Source: an uncultured Eubacteriales bacterium
GTDB lineage: Bacteria > Bacillota > Clostridia > Oscillospirales > Oscillospiraceae
NCBI GenBank assembly: GCA_900552725.1
Contig: USAT01000001.1
Location: 1 to 61,407 of the forward strand
Length of the DNA: 61,407 nt
Direction of reading: 5' to 3'
Shown piece after piece: positions 8,360 through 16,463 of this stretch (the first letter of the stretch is position 1; each line of letters begins with the position of its first letter). Made by a program: the position numbers and the translations under genes. The notes under the pieces were generated by a model, which saw only the letters and a list, made by a program, of their open reading frames with translations, searched no databases and was not told the DNA's origin.

Positions 8360-9250
8360 ATGACCCAGAACCGCCGTCTTTTCTTCCGTTTTCTCACCGG
8401 TCTGCTGCTGTTCGGCTTCAACGGCATCGTGGCCAGCCATATCGCCCTGGAGAGCGGCCAGATCGTGCTGCTGCGGACGCTGCTGGGCAGCGTGAGCCTG
8501 CTGGCGTTCTTCTTTCTCTCCGGCCACCGGTTCTCCTTTGCCGGGCGCGGGCGGGACGTGACGCTGATCCTGCTGTCCGGCGCGGCCATGGGCGCAAGCT
8601 GGATGTTCCTGTACGCGGGATACCGCACCATCGGCGTGTCCACCGCCTCCCTGCTCTACTACTGCTGTCCGGTGATCGTGATGGCCCTGTCGCCGCTGGT
8701 GTTTCACGAGGCGCTGACCCGGGTGAAGATCACGGGCTTCCTGTGCGTCTGCGGCGGCATCGTACTGGTGAACGGCTGGGGCGGCGGAAGTCTCAGCGTC
8801 ACCGGCTTCCTGTACGGCATCCTCAGCGCCGTGTGCTACGCCGCCATGCTGATCCTCAACAAAAAAGCCCGCAGCGTGGACGGCATGGAGAACTCCCTGC
8901 TGCAAATGCTGTCGGCCGCCGCCGCGGTGTTCGTGCTGCTGCTGTGCAAGGGCGGCCTTGCCATGTCCGTCCCCGGCGTGAGCTGGCCGTGGATCCTGCT
9001 GCTGGGCATCGTCAACACCGGCTTCGGCTGCTGGTGCTACTTCTCCGCCCTGGGCGCGCTCCCCGTTCAGACGGTGGCGGTGTGCGGCTATCTGGAGCCC
9101 CTGAGCGCCGTCATCTTCTCGGCCCTGCTGCTGCACGAACGGCTGACGCCGCTGCAGATCACCGGGGCGTGTCTCATCATCGGCGGTGCGCTGTTCGCCG
9201 AATGTGTCCATCCCCATCGGAAGGCCCAGCCTCCCCGGCAGGCTGCATAG
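8360..9250 (+). CDS. EamA/DMT-family transporter
   Basis: A 296-residue integral membrane protein of the drug/metabolite transporter superfamily, with about ten hydrophobic segments forming two EamA repeats. The first repeat runs to about residue 140 and the second starts near GFLYGILSAVCYAAMLILNK. Typical features are LRTLLGSVSLLAF in the first half and EPLSAVIFSALLLHERLTP near the end of the second. The start at 8360 is set by CAGGAGGC 7 bases upstream. The direction of transport is likely efflux of a small metabolite, but the substrate cannot be deduced. Confidence 0.88.
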   Translation: MTQNRRLFFRFLTGLLLFGFNGIVASHIALESGQIVLLRTLLGSVSLLAFFFLSGHRFSFAGRGRDVTLILLSGAAMGASWMFLYAGYRTIGVSTASLLYYCCPVIVMALSPLVFHEALTRVKITGFLCVCGGIVLVNGWGGGSLSVTGFLYGILSAVCYAAMLILNKKARSVDGMENSLLQMLSAAAAVFVLLLCKGGLAMSVPGVSWPWILLLGIVNTGFGCWCYFSALGALPVQTVAVCGYLEPLSAVIFSALLLHERLTPLQITGACLIIGGALFAECVHPHRKAQPPRQAA

Positions 9251-9276
9251 CAAACGACGCCTGCTTCGTTGCACGC

Positions 9277-9350
9277 GGCGGGGTGTAGTCACCCCGCCCT
9301 ACGCAGCATCACCGATAGCCCTTCGTAGGGCGGCATGACCACATGCCGCC
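9277..9350. repeat. Pair of inverted GC-rich palindromic repeats
   Basis: Two copies of the same unit face each other. Copy 1 (minus sense, about 9275-9304) forms stem GGCGGGGTG / CACCCCGCC with loop TAGT. Copy 2 (about 9324-9351) forms GGCGGCATG / CATGCCGCC with loop ACCA. Outside the stems both begin CGTAGG. The stem differences are compensatory. These look like dispersed REP-like intergenic elements of this bacterial group. Confidence 0.7.
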
Positions 9351-9365
9351 GCATCATAAAAAACA

Positions 9366-9397
9366 AGTGCGTGCCTTGCGGCACGCACTCACTTTTT
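9366..9397. terminator. Bidirectional intrinsic terminator
   Basis: Perfect 10-bp stem AGTGCGTGCC / GGCACGCACT with loop TTGC. T-runs follow on both strands (ACTTTTTA on plus, TTGTTTTTTA on minus). It lies between the convergent EamA gene and the ABC cluster. Confidence 0.85.
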
Positions 9398-11039
9398 ATG
9401 ACCAACTGAGGCCCGGCTGGGGCCGGTAGAATTCCTCCGCGGAGGTCACCACATCCTGACACACCGGCTGCGTGTTCGTGCTCCAGTCCAGAACGCTGTT
9501 GCGCACCCGCGCCCCGTACTGCAGGCCGCCCGGCCCATAGATGGTCAGCATCAGGTCGCTGCCGCCGTAATAGGCGGCCACCGCCAGATACCGGCCGTTG
9601 TAGGCCATGGTGTACGCCTCGTTTACCACCGGATAGCGCCAGTCGTAGCCGTATTGGCCGTCAGGATCACCCAGATCGTCCGTGTCGGTATACCAGTCGT
9701 CGGGCTCATCCTGCACCCAGCTGTTATTTATCTCGTCCCACCGCATGACTGAGCCGTAGCTGGGGATATCGCAGACGAACCGGGCGTCATAGCCCTCCCC
9801 CTCCGGCGCCAGCACCGCCAGACGGCTGCCCATTATCAACGCCAGGAAGTTCTCCCCCTGCCGCGCGGTAACCGCCGGATAGGCCCACTCCTCCACCAGG
9901 AGCCTGCCGACGCCGTCCGCGGGATCACCCTCCGGGGTATACTGGTACCGGGCGCCCTCCGTCGTGGGACGGTAGGGGCCGTACTCGTTTTCCGATACAT
10001 AATCCCGGCTTGTGTTGCCCCCGTAAGCCTCCGCGCCGTCCAGCTCCAGCGTCTGCACCAGGTGATAGTCCGTGCTGTCCAGCACCCGCAGCACATAGTG
10101 CGCCTCCTCCACCGTCACCAGCAGGATATACGCGCCGTCGTAGCTCCGCTCCAGCAGCGCCACCCGCTGGTTCTCGATGTCCAACGGATACACCAGGCGG
10201 CACTCCTCCAACGTCGGCCACCGGCCTGCCGTTATGCTTGAGGAATCGCCGTAGCGCACCTGCTCCCGGATGGGCATATACCACAGGCCGAAGCCCTCCG
10301 GGGCCCAGTCCGGCCGGGGCTGCACACCGGCGTCGAAGCCCACCGTCACCAGCGCGCCATTCTCATCGCAGACGGAATAGGGCTTGAACTGGTTCTCCAC
10401 ATAGTCGGAGCCATAGCCGGAGGCATAGACGGAGTTGGGATCCTCGGGATCACGGAAGTGGAGCTCCAGCTCGAAAAAATCGTTCTCCGTGGTGGGGATC
10501 CGCAGCTTGTCGAAGGCCAAGCCCGCCTTTTCGGAGTACTCCAGCGAGATACCGCCATATACGTCGGTGTTCACCAGCCGCAGGGGATAGGCATCGTAGT
10601 AGTCGTGGGGATACAGCCGCGTGGTAATGCTGACGCCGTCGCCCCGTTTCTCTCCCTGCGGGGAATTCGCCTGCCGCAGCATGTCGGACAGAATGGGATC
10701 CACGCCGTCCACAGCCAGCAGATTGGAATAGATCTGCCAGGATAGGGTGTTGCCGACAGGCCACACACCGTTGAAATCATTATTTTTGCGGTAGGTCATG
10801 TAGAAGTCCGACTCGTTTTCTCCGGCGGCCGGGTCATAGCGGGTGTACCACCGCAGGCAGTTCTCCGCCGCCACGCGGTAATCCACCGTCAGCCCCTGGG
10901 CGGCACTGCTGTCGCCGATGGAATTCACCACCTCCATCTCGACAGGCAGCGCCTTCGCCGCCTCGACGCGGTTGATGACGATCAGCCCGCCCAGCGCCAG
11001 TACCAGCGCCAGCGCGGTGATCAGGATGCGTCCCTTCAT
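9396..11039 (-). CDS. Secreted or membrane-anchored protein of the ABC cluster
   Basis: A 547-residue protein of unrecognised family. An N-terminal hydrophobic segment (about residues 4-23, followed by RVEAAKA) is a signal peptide or anchor. The rest is hydrophilic, rich in Tyr, Trp, Asp and Gly, with blocks that look like a beta-propeller or similar extracytoplasmic repeat domain (for example ERSYDGAYILLVTVEE and NGRYLAVAAYYGG). There are almost no cysteines after the signal. It is the last gene of the cluster GntR-two membrane proteins-ATPase and starts one base after the ATPase stop, so it is co-translated. A substrate-recognition or surface-sensing role for the transporter is possible but not shown. 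Confidence 0.8.
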   Translation of the reverse strand: MKGRILITALALVLALGGLIVINRVEAAKALPVEMEVVNSIGDSSAAQGLTVDYRVAAENCLRWYTRYDPAAGENESDFYMTYRKNNDFNGVWPVGNTLSWQIYSNLLAVDGVDPILSDMLRQANSPQGEKRGDGVSITTRLYPHDYYDAYPLRLVNTDVYGGISLEYSEKAGLAFDKLRIPTTENDFFELELHFRDPEDPNSVYASGYGSDYVENQFKPYSVCDENGALVTVGFDAGVQPRPDWAPEGFGLWYMPIREQVRYGDSSSITAGRWPTLEECRLVYPLDIENQRVALLERSYDGAYILLVTVEEAHYVLRVLDSTDYHLVQTLELDGAEAYGGNTSRDYVSENEYGPYRPTTEGARYQYTPEGDPADGVGRLLVEEWAYPAVTARQGENFLALIMGSRLAVLAPEGEGYDARFVCDIPSYGSVMRWDEINNSWVQDEPDDWYTDTDDLGDPDGQYGYDWRYPVVNEAYTMAYNGRYLAVAAYYGGSDLMLTIYGPGGLQYGARVRNSVLDWSTNTQPVCQDVVTSAEEFYRPQPGLSWS

Positions 11040-11040
11040 G

Positions 11041-11775
11041 TCACCCCTCCTCGTCGTTCACGTCGCAGAGCACCCGGCTGACCCGGTCGCCCTGATAGCA
11101 ATACGTCTCCTTCACATAGGTCATCAGATCCTTGCCCTGCTCCTCCAGCTCCTCGATGGTGCAGTCGCCCACCAGCTCACCCTTGCGGATCAGCACGGCG
11201 CGGGAGATGAAGTGCTGCACCTCCTCCAGCAGGTGGGTGGACAGCAGCACCGTCTCGTGCTCCTCCAGAATGCCCAGCAGCACCTTGTAGAAGTCCTCCC
11301 GGTTGAACACGTCATTCCCGGCGAAGGGCTCATCCATCAGGATGTAGTCCGCCCCCTGGGACAGGGCCATCACCACCTCGAACTGGTTCTTCATACCGGC
11401 GGAGAAGGCCCGCAGGGGCTTATTCATCGGCAGCTCGAAAAAGTCCATCAGCGCGTGAAAGCGCTTGTCATTGAACCGGGGGAAATGAGCCTGATAGAAG
11501 TCCCGGTGCCCCTTGGGCGTCAGGGCCGGGAAGAAGGAGTGCTCGCAGGTGGCGAAGCTGAGGCGCTCGATGTTCTTCTCGTTGATGGATGCGCCGTCCA
11601 GGGTGATCGTCCCCCCATGGGACAGCAGGCCCAGGATGCACTTCATCAGCGTGGTCTTGCCTGCGCCGTTCTCGCCGAACAGGCCCACGATCTGCCCCTG
11701 GGGCAGGGTCAGGGACACGTCCTTCAACGCTCGGGTCACGCCGTATTTCTTGCTGACGCTCTTCAATTCCAACAT
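11041..11775 (-). CDS. ABC transporter ATP-binding protein
   Basis: A 244-residue ABC ATPase of the ABC-2 exporter type. Walker A is GENGAGKTT (about residues 34-42), the signature is the variant FSAGMKNQ instead of LSGGQ, and Walker B is YILMDEPFAGND. The H-loop is within LLSTHLLEEV. It lies between the membrane-protein genes and the secreted protein in one leftward operon headed by a YtrA-type GntR repressor. This arrangement is typical of ytr-like clusters that respond to cell-envelope stress or antibiotics in Firmicutes. Confidence 0.92.
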   Translation of the reverse strand: MLELKSVSKKYGVTRALKDVSLTLPQGQIVGLFGENGAGKTTLMKCILGLLSHGGTITLDGASINEKNIERLSFATCEHSFFPALTPKGHRDFYQAHFPRFNDKRFHALMDFFELPMNKPLRAFSAGMKNQFEVVMALSQGADYILMDEPFAGNDVFNREDFYKVLLGILEEHETVLLSTHLLEEVQHFISRAVLIRKGELVGDCTIEELEEQGKDLMTYVKETYCYQGDRVSRVLCDVNDEEG

Positions 11776-11791
11776 ATGACACCCCTCCTTG

Positions 11792-12346
11792 TTACTGATA
11801 GCGGATATAGAGCCCGGTGCGGTCCAGCGCCTCCACCCGGGCGATGTTCTCCGGCGTGGGCAGGCACTCCGCCGGTGTGGCGAACCGCCACACCAGCCAG
11901 CACAGCCCCAGCAGCACCGCCCCGGTCACCAGAATGGCCAGCGTCCAGCACACCGGCACCGTCCACACCTGCCGCCGCAGCAGGCCGCGGCCCTCCGGCA
12001 GGCGGCGCATGAGATAGATGCTGCGGCTGCCCTGATAGTAGGAGCTGTACAGCACCGCCGCCGTGGCCAGCGCCACCGCCGCCAGCAGCGGATAGACGAT
12101 GAGCGTCCACAGAACGCAGACGGCAAAGGGCTGCATCAGCACATCGCCCAGCAGCTCGCCCGCATGGGGCGAATAGGCCGCATACCACAGGGCGTCGTAG
12201 GCCTCCCGGTACCGGCACAGGAACGCTATCGCGCACACAAAGGCCGGGGCCGTCAGCGACCAGAGGATCCAGCCCTGTACCCGATCCGAATCCATATTGG
12301 GCGGCAGCAGGGTGAAAATACGCTTCAGCTTCCATTCACGCTTCAT
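11792..12346 (-). CDS. ABC cluster membrane protein 2
   Basis: A 184-residue membrane protein with three or four hydrophobic segments (about residues 21-40, 63-92 and 130-155), probably a permease component. The start at 12346 is preferred over longer readings because GGGAGGTGAC precedes it and the upstream extension is an out-of-character Cys/Arg-rich shadow of the neighbouring gene. It overlaps the upstream membrane-protein gene by 11 bases. It ends 16 bases before the ATPase start. No family name can be assigned by eye. Confidence 0.8.
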   Translation of the reverse strand: MKREWKLKRIFTLLPPNMDSDRVQGWILWSLTAPAFVCAIAFLCRYREAYDALWYAAYSPHAGELLGDVLMQPFAVCVLWTLIVYPLLAAVALATAAVLYSSYYQGSRSIYLMRRLPEGRGLLRRQVWTVPVCWTLAILVTGAVLLGLCWLVWRFATPAECLPTPENIARVEALDRTGLYIRYQ

Positions 12347-13130
12347 CACTGTCACCTCCCAGCAGCAGTGCAAGGGCAGCGCCCGCCACGACCAGCAGGA
12401 ACAGCAGCAACAGCAGACCGGTGCTCTCGCCCAGGCCGCAGAAGAAGCTGGCAATGGTACCGCCCAGCGCCAGCAGCACCAACACGCTGAAGCGCCCCCG
12501 CCGCTGGCGATAGGAGAACAGCACCGTGGTGAAGGCCACCGCCAGCACCGCGGCCCCATCCGACGCCCACGCCGCCGCATCCCGCAGCGGCAGCAGATGG
12601 TGCATGAAGGGATCGGTATAGCACAGCATCATCAGGCTCTGGGGACTGGGTGCCTCTTCCTCAGGCCACAGCGGCCCGCCCACATTCATGTGGAGCCGCA
12701 ACGTCATGGCGCCGTACACAGCCGCCGCCACCGCCGCCCAGAAGATCACCAGCAGCGCCGCGTGATAGGCCGCCCACAGGAACACCGCCTGCCGTTCCTT
12801 CACCCGCAGCCGCCGCACGGTGTATTCGCTCCTGACGCCGTAGCCGCAGCCGGTCAGGCTCATGGTCACAACGATGGCCGCGAAGCCCACGGCGCACACG
12901 ATGGTGGCGCGGCTCTCCGCCGCCACCGACACCAGCCGGGGATAGCTGGCCACCAGCGTCGTGGTCTCACCCGTCTTCGGGTTCACATAGTTCTCGTCCA
13001 GCACCACCGTCCCTACGGGATAGCGCCACACCAGAACGCCCGCCAGCGCCGCCGTCACCAGCGTGATGACCAATATCCGGTAGAGATTCCACCGGGCGTA
13101 CAGCCCGACGGTGGAAAGATACTTGTTCAT
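12336..13130 (-). CDS. ABC cluster membrane protein 1
   Basis: A 264-residue integral membrane protein with about six transmembrane segments. The first is near residues 18-37, a second near 75-93, and the last two form the C terminus (LLLLLFLLVVAGAALALLLGG). A soluble loop follows TM1 (PVGTVVLDENYVNPKTGETT). This suits an ABC-2 type permease subunit. Its start overlaps the stop of the GntR gene by four bases and its end overlaps membrane protein 2. Confidence 0.82.
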   Translation of the reverse strand: MNKYLSTVGLYARWNLYRILVITLVTAALAGVLVWRYPVGTVVLDENYVNPKTGETTTLVASYPRLVSVAAESRATIVCAVGFAAIVVTMSLTGCGYGVRSEYTVRRLRVKERQAVFLWAAYHAALLVIFWAAVAAAVYGAMTLRLHMNVGGPLWPEEEAPSPQSLMMLCYTDPFMHHLLPLRDAAAWASDGAAVLAVAFTTVLFSYRQRRGRFSVLVLLALGGTIASFFCGLGESTGLLLLLFLLVVAGAALALLLGGDSDEA

Positions 13131-13513
13131 TGGCTCTCCTCCTCCGCATACAGCTTCACCACCAGGTCGGCGGCCTCCGCCGCCGTCAGGCCCAGGCGCT
13201 TCATGTCCCGCACCATGGCCCGGAGCTGGTTCTCCGTCATCTCCCGCCGCAGTGCCTGCCGCTGCTGCTCCGTGGCGCAGACAAAGCTCTTAGCCCCGGC
13301 GTGGGACTGCACCAGTCCCTCCTCCTCCAGCAGGCGGTACGCCTTCTGGATGGTGTTGGGGTTCACCGTCAGGTCAGCCGACAGCGCCCGGCGTGAGGGC
13401 AGCTCCTCCCCGTCGGCGATGGTACCGGCGGCCAGTCCCTGCTTGATGTACCGTATGATCTGCAGATAGATAGGCTGTCCCTCCGTCTGGACAAAGCCCC
13501 CGAAATCAATCAA
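13127..13513 (-). CDS. GntR-family (YtrA subfamily) regulator
   Basis: A 128-residue short GntR regulator: a winged-helix domain (residues about 12-75, with LPSRRALSADLTVNPNTIQKAYRLL as the typical HTH) and a small C-terminal helical part, lacking a ligand-binding domain. That size and architecture define the YtrA subgroup, which controls adjacent ABC transporter genes. It is first in the operon and is preceded by a consensus promoter overlapped by paired operator sites (13535-13587), so it very probably represses its own operon. Confidence 0.92.
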   Translation of the reverse strand: MIDFGGFVQTEGQPIYLQIIRYIKQGLAAGTIADGEELPSRRALSADLTVNPNTIQKAYRLLEEEGLVQSHAGAKSFVCATEQQRQALRREMTENQLRAMVRDMKRLGLTAAEAADLVVKLYAEEESQ

Positions 13514-13534
13514 CGCCCCCGCCTCCTCTCTTCA

Positions 13535-13587
13535 ACTGTACTATGCGTGTAACACAGTTTCTAACTGTATTATATGCATAGTACAGT
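13535..13587. promoter_or_regulatory. Tandem YtrA-type operators
   Basis: Two 24-bp sites of the form ACTGT-N14-ACAGT at 13535-13558 and 13564-13587, centres 29 bp apart. The outer arms form a perfect 13-bp inverted repeat (AACTGTACTATGC / GCATAGTACAGTT). Site 2 covers the -10 element of the minus-strand promoter and site 1 lies just downstream of it. Confidence 0.8.
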
Positions 13588-13598
13588 TCGTTTGTCAA
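13569..13598 (-). promoter_or_regulatory. Consensus promoter of the GntR/ABC operon
   Basis: Minus strand TTGACA (13593-13598), an 18-bp spacer and TATAAT (13569-13574): a fully consensus sigma-A promoter whose -10 lies inside operator site 2, as expected for tight repression. Confidence 0.85.
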
Positions 13599-13730
13599 GC
13601 TTATTCTCGCGGAATTTTACTTAGATTTTACAAAACAGCGCCAGCGGATTTGACAATCCCCTGCTATGCTGATATTGGACGTAAAATGATCGTAAGAAAA
13701 ATGTGAAACATGGATTGAGGAGAATTCAAT

Positions 13731-15494
13731 ATGGATATTTTCAAGGTACTGACCATGATCGGCGGACTGTGCCTGTTCCTGTTCGGTATGAACCTGATGG
13801 GCCAGGCGCTGGAGCGCCGTGCCGGCGGCAAGCTGCGGACACTGCTGGACAAGATGACCAGCAACGTATTCGCCGGCTTCCTGACAGGCCTGGGCATCAC
13901 CGCCATCATCCAGAGCTCGTCGGCCACCACCGTGATGGTGGTGGGCTTCGTCAACTCCGGGCTGATGACGCTGCGGCAGGCCATCAACGTCATCATGGGC
14001 GCCAACGTGGGCACCACCGTCACCGCGTGGCTGCTGAGCCTGGCGGGCATCGACAGCGGCAACGTGTGGATCAAGCTGCTGAAGCCCACCTCCTTCACCC
14101 CGGTGCTGGCGCTGATCGGTATCATTTTCTATATGTTCTGCAAGGACGCCAAGAAGAAGGACACCGGCATGATCCTGCTGGGCTTCGCCACGCTGATGTT
14201 CGGCATGGACACCATGAGCGGCGCGGTGGCGGGTCTGAAGGATGTCCCCGGCTTTGCCGAGCTGTTCATTATGTTCAAGAACCCCATCCTGGGCGTGCTG
14301 GTGGGCGCGGTGCTGACGGGCATCATCCAGTCCTCCTCCGCCTCCGTGGGCATCCTGCAGGCGCTGGCCCTGACCGGACAGGTCAGCTACGCCGCCGCCA
14401 TCCCCATCATCATGGGCCAGAATATCGGCACCACCGTTACGGCGCTGCTGTCCTCCGTGGGCACCAATAAGAACGCCAAGCGGGCCGCCGTGGTACACCT
14501 GATGTTCAACGTCATCGGCGTGGTGGTGCTGCTGACAGTGTTCTGTATCGTCAAGGCCGTCTTTGCCCCGGCCATTCTCAACGAATCCGCCACCATGTAC
14601 GGCATCGCCATCGCCCACTCCCTGTTCAACATCCTGTGCACCGCCATGCTGCTGCCTGCCGGTAACATTCTGGAGAAGCTGGCCATCCGCATGGTGCCCG
14701 ACGTGACCCACAAAGAAGAGGCGGCCGTGGAGCTGGACGAGCGCCTGCTGGCCACCCCCTCCCTGGCCCTGCGCCAGTGCCGCGCCGTGGCCAACGACAT
14801 GGCCGAGTGCGCCGTCCGTGCCCTGGAAAACGCCCTGGCCGCCTTTACCCATTACACCCCCGCCCTGGCGGACAGCATCCGCGCCGACGAGGATCGCTGC
14901 GACCACTATGAGGACGTGATCGGCACCTATCTGGTGAAGCTCAGCGCCCAGAAGATGGGCGAGGCCGAGAGCGAGGAGGCCACCGAGCTGCTGAAGACCA
15001 TCGGCGACCTGGAGCGCATCTCTGACCACGCCGTCAACGTGCTGGAATCGGCGGAGGAGCTGCAGGCCAAGGGCCTCTCCTTCAGCGGCAGCGCCCGGGC
15101 CGAGCTCATCACCCTCTCCGACGCCATCCGCGAGATCCTGTCTCTGGCGGAAACCGCCTTCCTGCACCAGGACGTGGAGGCCGCCATGAAGGTGGAGCCG
15201 CTGGAGCAGGTCATCGACACGCTGAAGGAGGAAATGCGCACCCGCCACATCCTGCGGATGCAGCAGGGCCAGTGCAGCATCGAGGCCGGCTTCGTCTGGT
15301 CGGATCTGCTGACGGATCTGGAGCGCACCTCCGACCACTGCTCCAATATCGCCGGGTGCGTCATCGACGCCGCCCAGCACAACCTGAACCTTCACGAAAC
15401 GCTCCACGCCATCCGCCGAAACGACGACAGCTTCCAGCGCCGCTTCCGTTCCTATCTGGAAGCCTATTCCTTACCTACTCTTCCATCCATGTAA
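13731..15494 (+). CDS. Na+/phosphate cotransporter with PhoU-like domain
   Basis: A 587-residue NptA/YjbB-type protein. The N-terminal ~310 residues form the membrane domain with two inverted Na/Pi repeats, each with the signature QSSS: IIQSSSATTVMVV (about residues 61-73) and IIQSSSASVGIL. After the last membrane segment, a helical PhoU-like region (about residues 345-560) carries two similar helical halves. The Shine-Dalgarno GAGGAG precedes the ATG. Known relatives move inorganic phosphate with sodium, often as export or homeostasis systems. It is monocistronic, closed by a strong terminator. Confidence 0.9.
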   Translation: MDIFKVLTMIGGLCLFLFGMNLMGQALERRAGGKLRTLLDKMTSNVFAGFLTGLGITAIIQSSSATTVMVVGFVNSGLMTLRQAINVIMGANVGTTVTAWLLSLAGIDSGNVWIKLLKPTSFTPVLALIGIIFYMFCKDAKKKDTGMILLGFATLMFGMDTMSGAVAGLKDVPGFAELFIMFKNPILGVLVGAVLTGIIQSSSASVGILQALALTGQVSYAAAIPIIMGQNIGTTVTALLSSVGTNKNAKRAAVVHLMFNVIGVVVLLTVFCIVKAVFAPAILNESATMYGIAIAHSLFNILCTAMLLPAGNILEKLAIRMVPDVTHKEEAAVELDERLLATPSLALRQCRAVANDMAECAVRALENALAAFTHYTPALADSIRADEDRCDHYEDVIGTYLVKLSAQKMGEAESEEATELLKTIGDLERISDHAVNVLESAEELQAKGLSFSGSARAELITLSDAIREILSLAETAFLHQDVEAAMKVEPLEQVIDTLKEEMRTRHILRMQQGQCSIEAGFVWSDLLTDLERTSDHCSNIAGCVIDAAQHNLNLHETLHAIRRNDDSFQRRFRSYLEAYSLPTLPSM

Positions 15495-15539
15495 ACGTGA
15501 AACGCCCTGCCGCTTCAAAGGCGCAGGGCGTTTCACGTT
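15494..15539. terminator. Bidirectional terminator
   Basis: Stem AACGTGAAACGCCCTGC paired with GCAGGGCGTTTCACGTT around a short loop, followed by TTCTT on plus. It starts at the last base of the symporter stop codon and faces the convergent gene at 15544. Confidence 0.8.
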
Positions 15540-15543
15540 GTTC

Positions 15544-15978
15544 TTATAAAAATCCTCTGATATCCACCGCCAGCCGCTCCTCCAGCGCGATGAGCCGCTT
15601 GGTGATGTCCTTTGAGGTCTCGTCCGCCGCCTGGTACTGGTTCAGGTACTGGCTCAGGGATTTGACCCCCATGTTGCAGCCGTCGGTCATCAGATCGGCG
15701 ATGGTCTCGTCCGAGTCGTCCATTCCCAGCTTCATGCCGGTCTTCATGTGGGACATGCCCTTGGCGATGGGGTTGGGGTCCTTCCCCTCGTCGCCGTATT
15801 TGTCCAGCAGCGTCTGGATCTCCGCCTTCAGCTTATCGTGCTGGGCCTTGCAGTCTGTCAGCAGGCGGCGGAAGTGCTTGTCCGCCACCCGATCCACCAC
15901 GTCGCTGATGGCCGAGACGCCCATTTTGATGCCCGCGTCACACTCCCGCAGCAGCCGGATGGTATCCGGTTCCACCAT
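15544..15978 (-). CDS. Four-helix-bundle protein of unknown function
   Basis: A 144-residue soluble, strongly helical protein. It begins with LRRECDAGIKMGV-like and VVDRVADKHFRRLL helices, followed by a charged helix (HDKLKAEIQTLLDKYG), a Met/Gly-rich turn (GMSHMKTGMKLGM) and a final amphipathic helix. The pattern of four amphipathic helices with E/H/D residues resembles ferritin-like DUF2383-type proteins, but the metal ligands cannot be assigned with confidence. An AGGAG site precedes the start. No partner is evident; it stands alone between two terminators or damaged genes. Confidence 0.75.
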   Translation of the reverse strand: MVEPDTIRLLRECDAGIKMGVSAISDVVDRVADKHFRRLLTDCKAQHDKLKAEIQTLLDKYGDEGKDPNPIAKGMSHMKTGMKLGMDDSDETIADLMTDGCNMGVKSLSQYLNQYQAADETSKDITKRLIALEERLAVDIRGFL

Positions 15979-16031
15979 TGGTCATCCACTCCTTTGTTCA
16001 GATGGCCTTAGTGTACCCGGACAGCCGGATT

Positions 16032-16400
16032 TTACACGCATTTCTGCGCCGTAAACACGGCGGCAATGCCCAGCACCACGCTGGCAATCACATACAGCGC
16101 TGCCTGCGCTGTCTTGCCGCTCTGCAAAAGCTACGCCGTCTCCAGAGAAAACGTGGAAAACGTGGTGAAGCCGCCGCAGAAGCCCACCTTCAGGAACAGC
16201 ACCAGCCGGGGATCCCAGCCGCTGTGCTTCCCCACCGCCGCCACGATCAGCCCGATGCAGAAGGCGCCGACTACGTTGATGCCCAGCGTGATCACGGGAA
16301 AGCCCGCCGCCTTTACCGGCAGCTTTCCCAGCAAAAAGCGGCTCACCGAGCCGATCGCGCCGCCCAGCGCCACGAACAGACAGTCCAGCAGTGTTTTCAT
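16032..16400 (-). pseudogene. crcB: FluC/CrcB fluoride channel with in-frame TAG
   Basis: The first 89 codons encode a typical fluoride channel N-terminal part: GGAIGSVSRFLLG, LGINVVGAF and the pore signature GFCGGFTTFSTFSLE. A TAG at 16131-16133 then interrupts the frame. Reading on gives 32 more residues (LLQSGKTAQAALYVIASVVL...) to a TAA at 16032, restoring the normal length of about 122 and the missing fourth membrane helix. One base change from GAG, AAG or CAG would explain the TAG. Without the last helix the channel should not function. Recent nonsense mutation or sequencing error are the main options. No fluoride riboswitch is visible upstream. Confidence 0.85.
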
Positions 16401-16463
16401 ATGCCATCACCTCGCCCCACATCATAGCACACGGCGTACCTTCTGTAAAGGCGAGGAGCCCGC

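Noticed and set aside
16131..16133. TAG in crcB read as pyrrolysine or suppressed
   Set aside because: No pyrrolysine genes are seen, TAG is used as a normal stop elsewhere (for example the hybrid kinase at 29765-29767), and fluoride channels have no known need for pyrrolysine.
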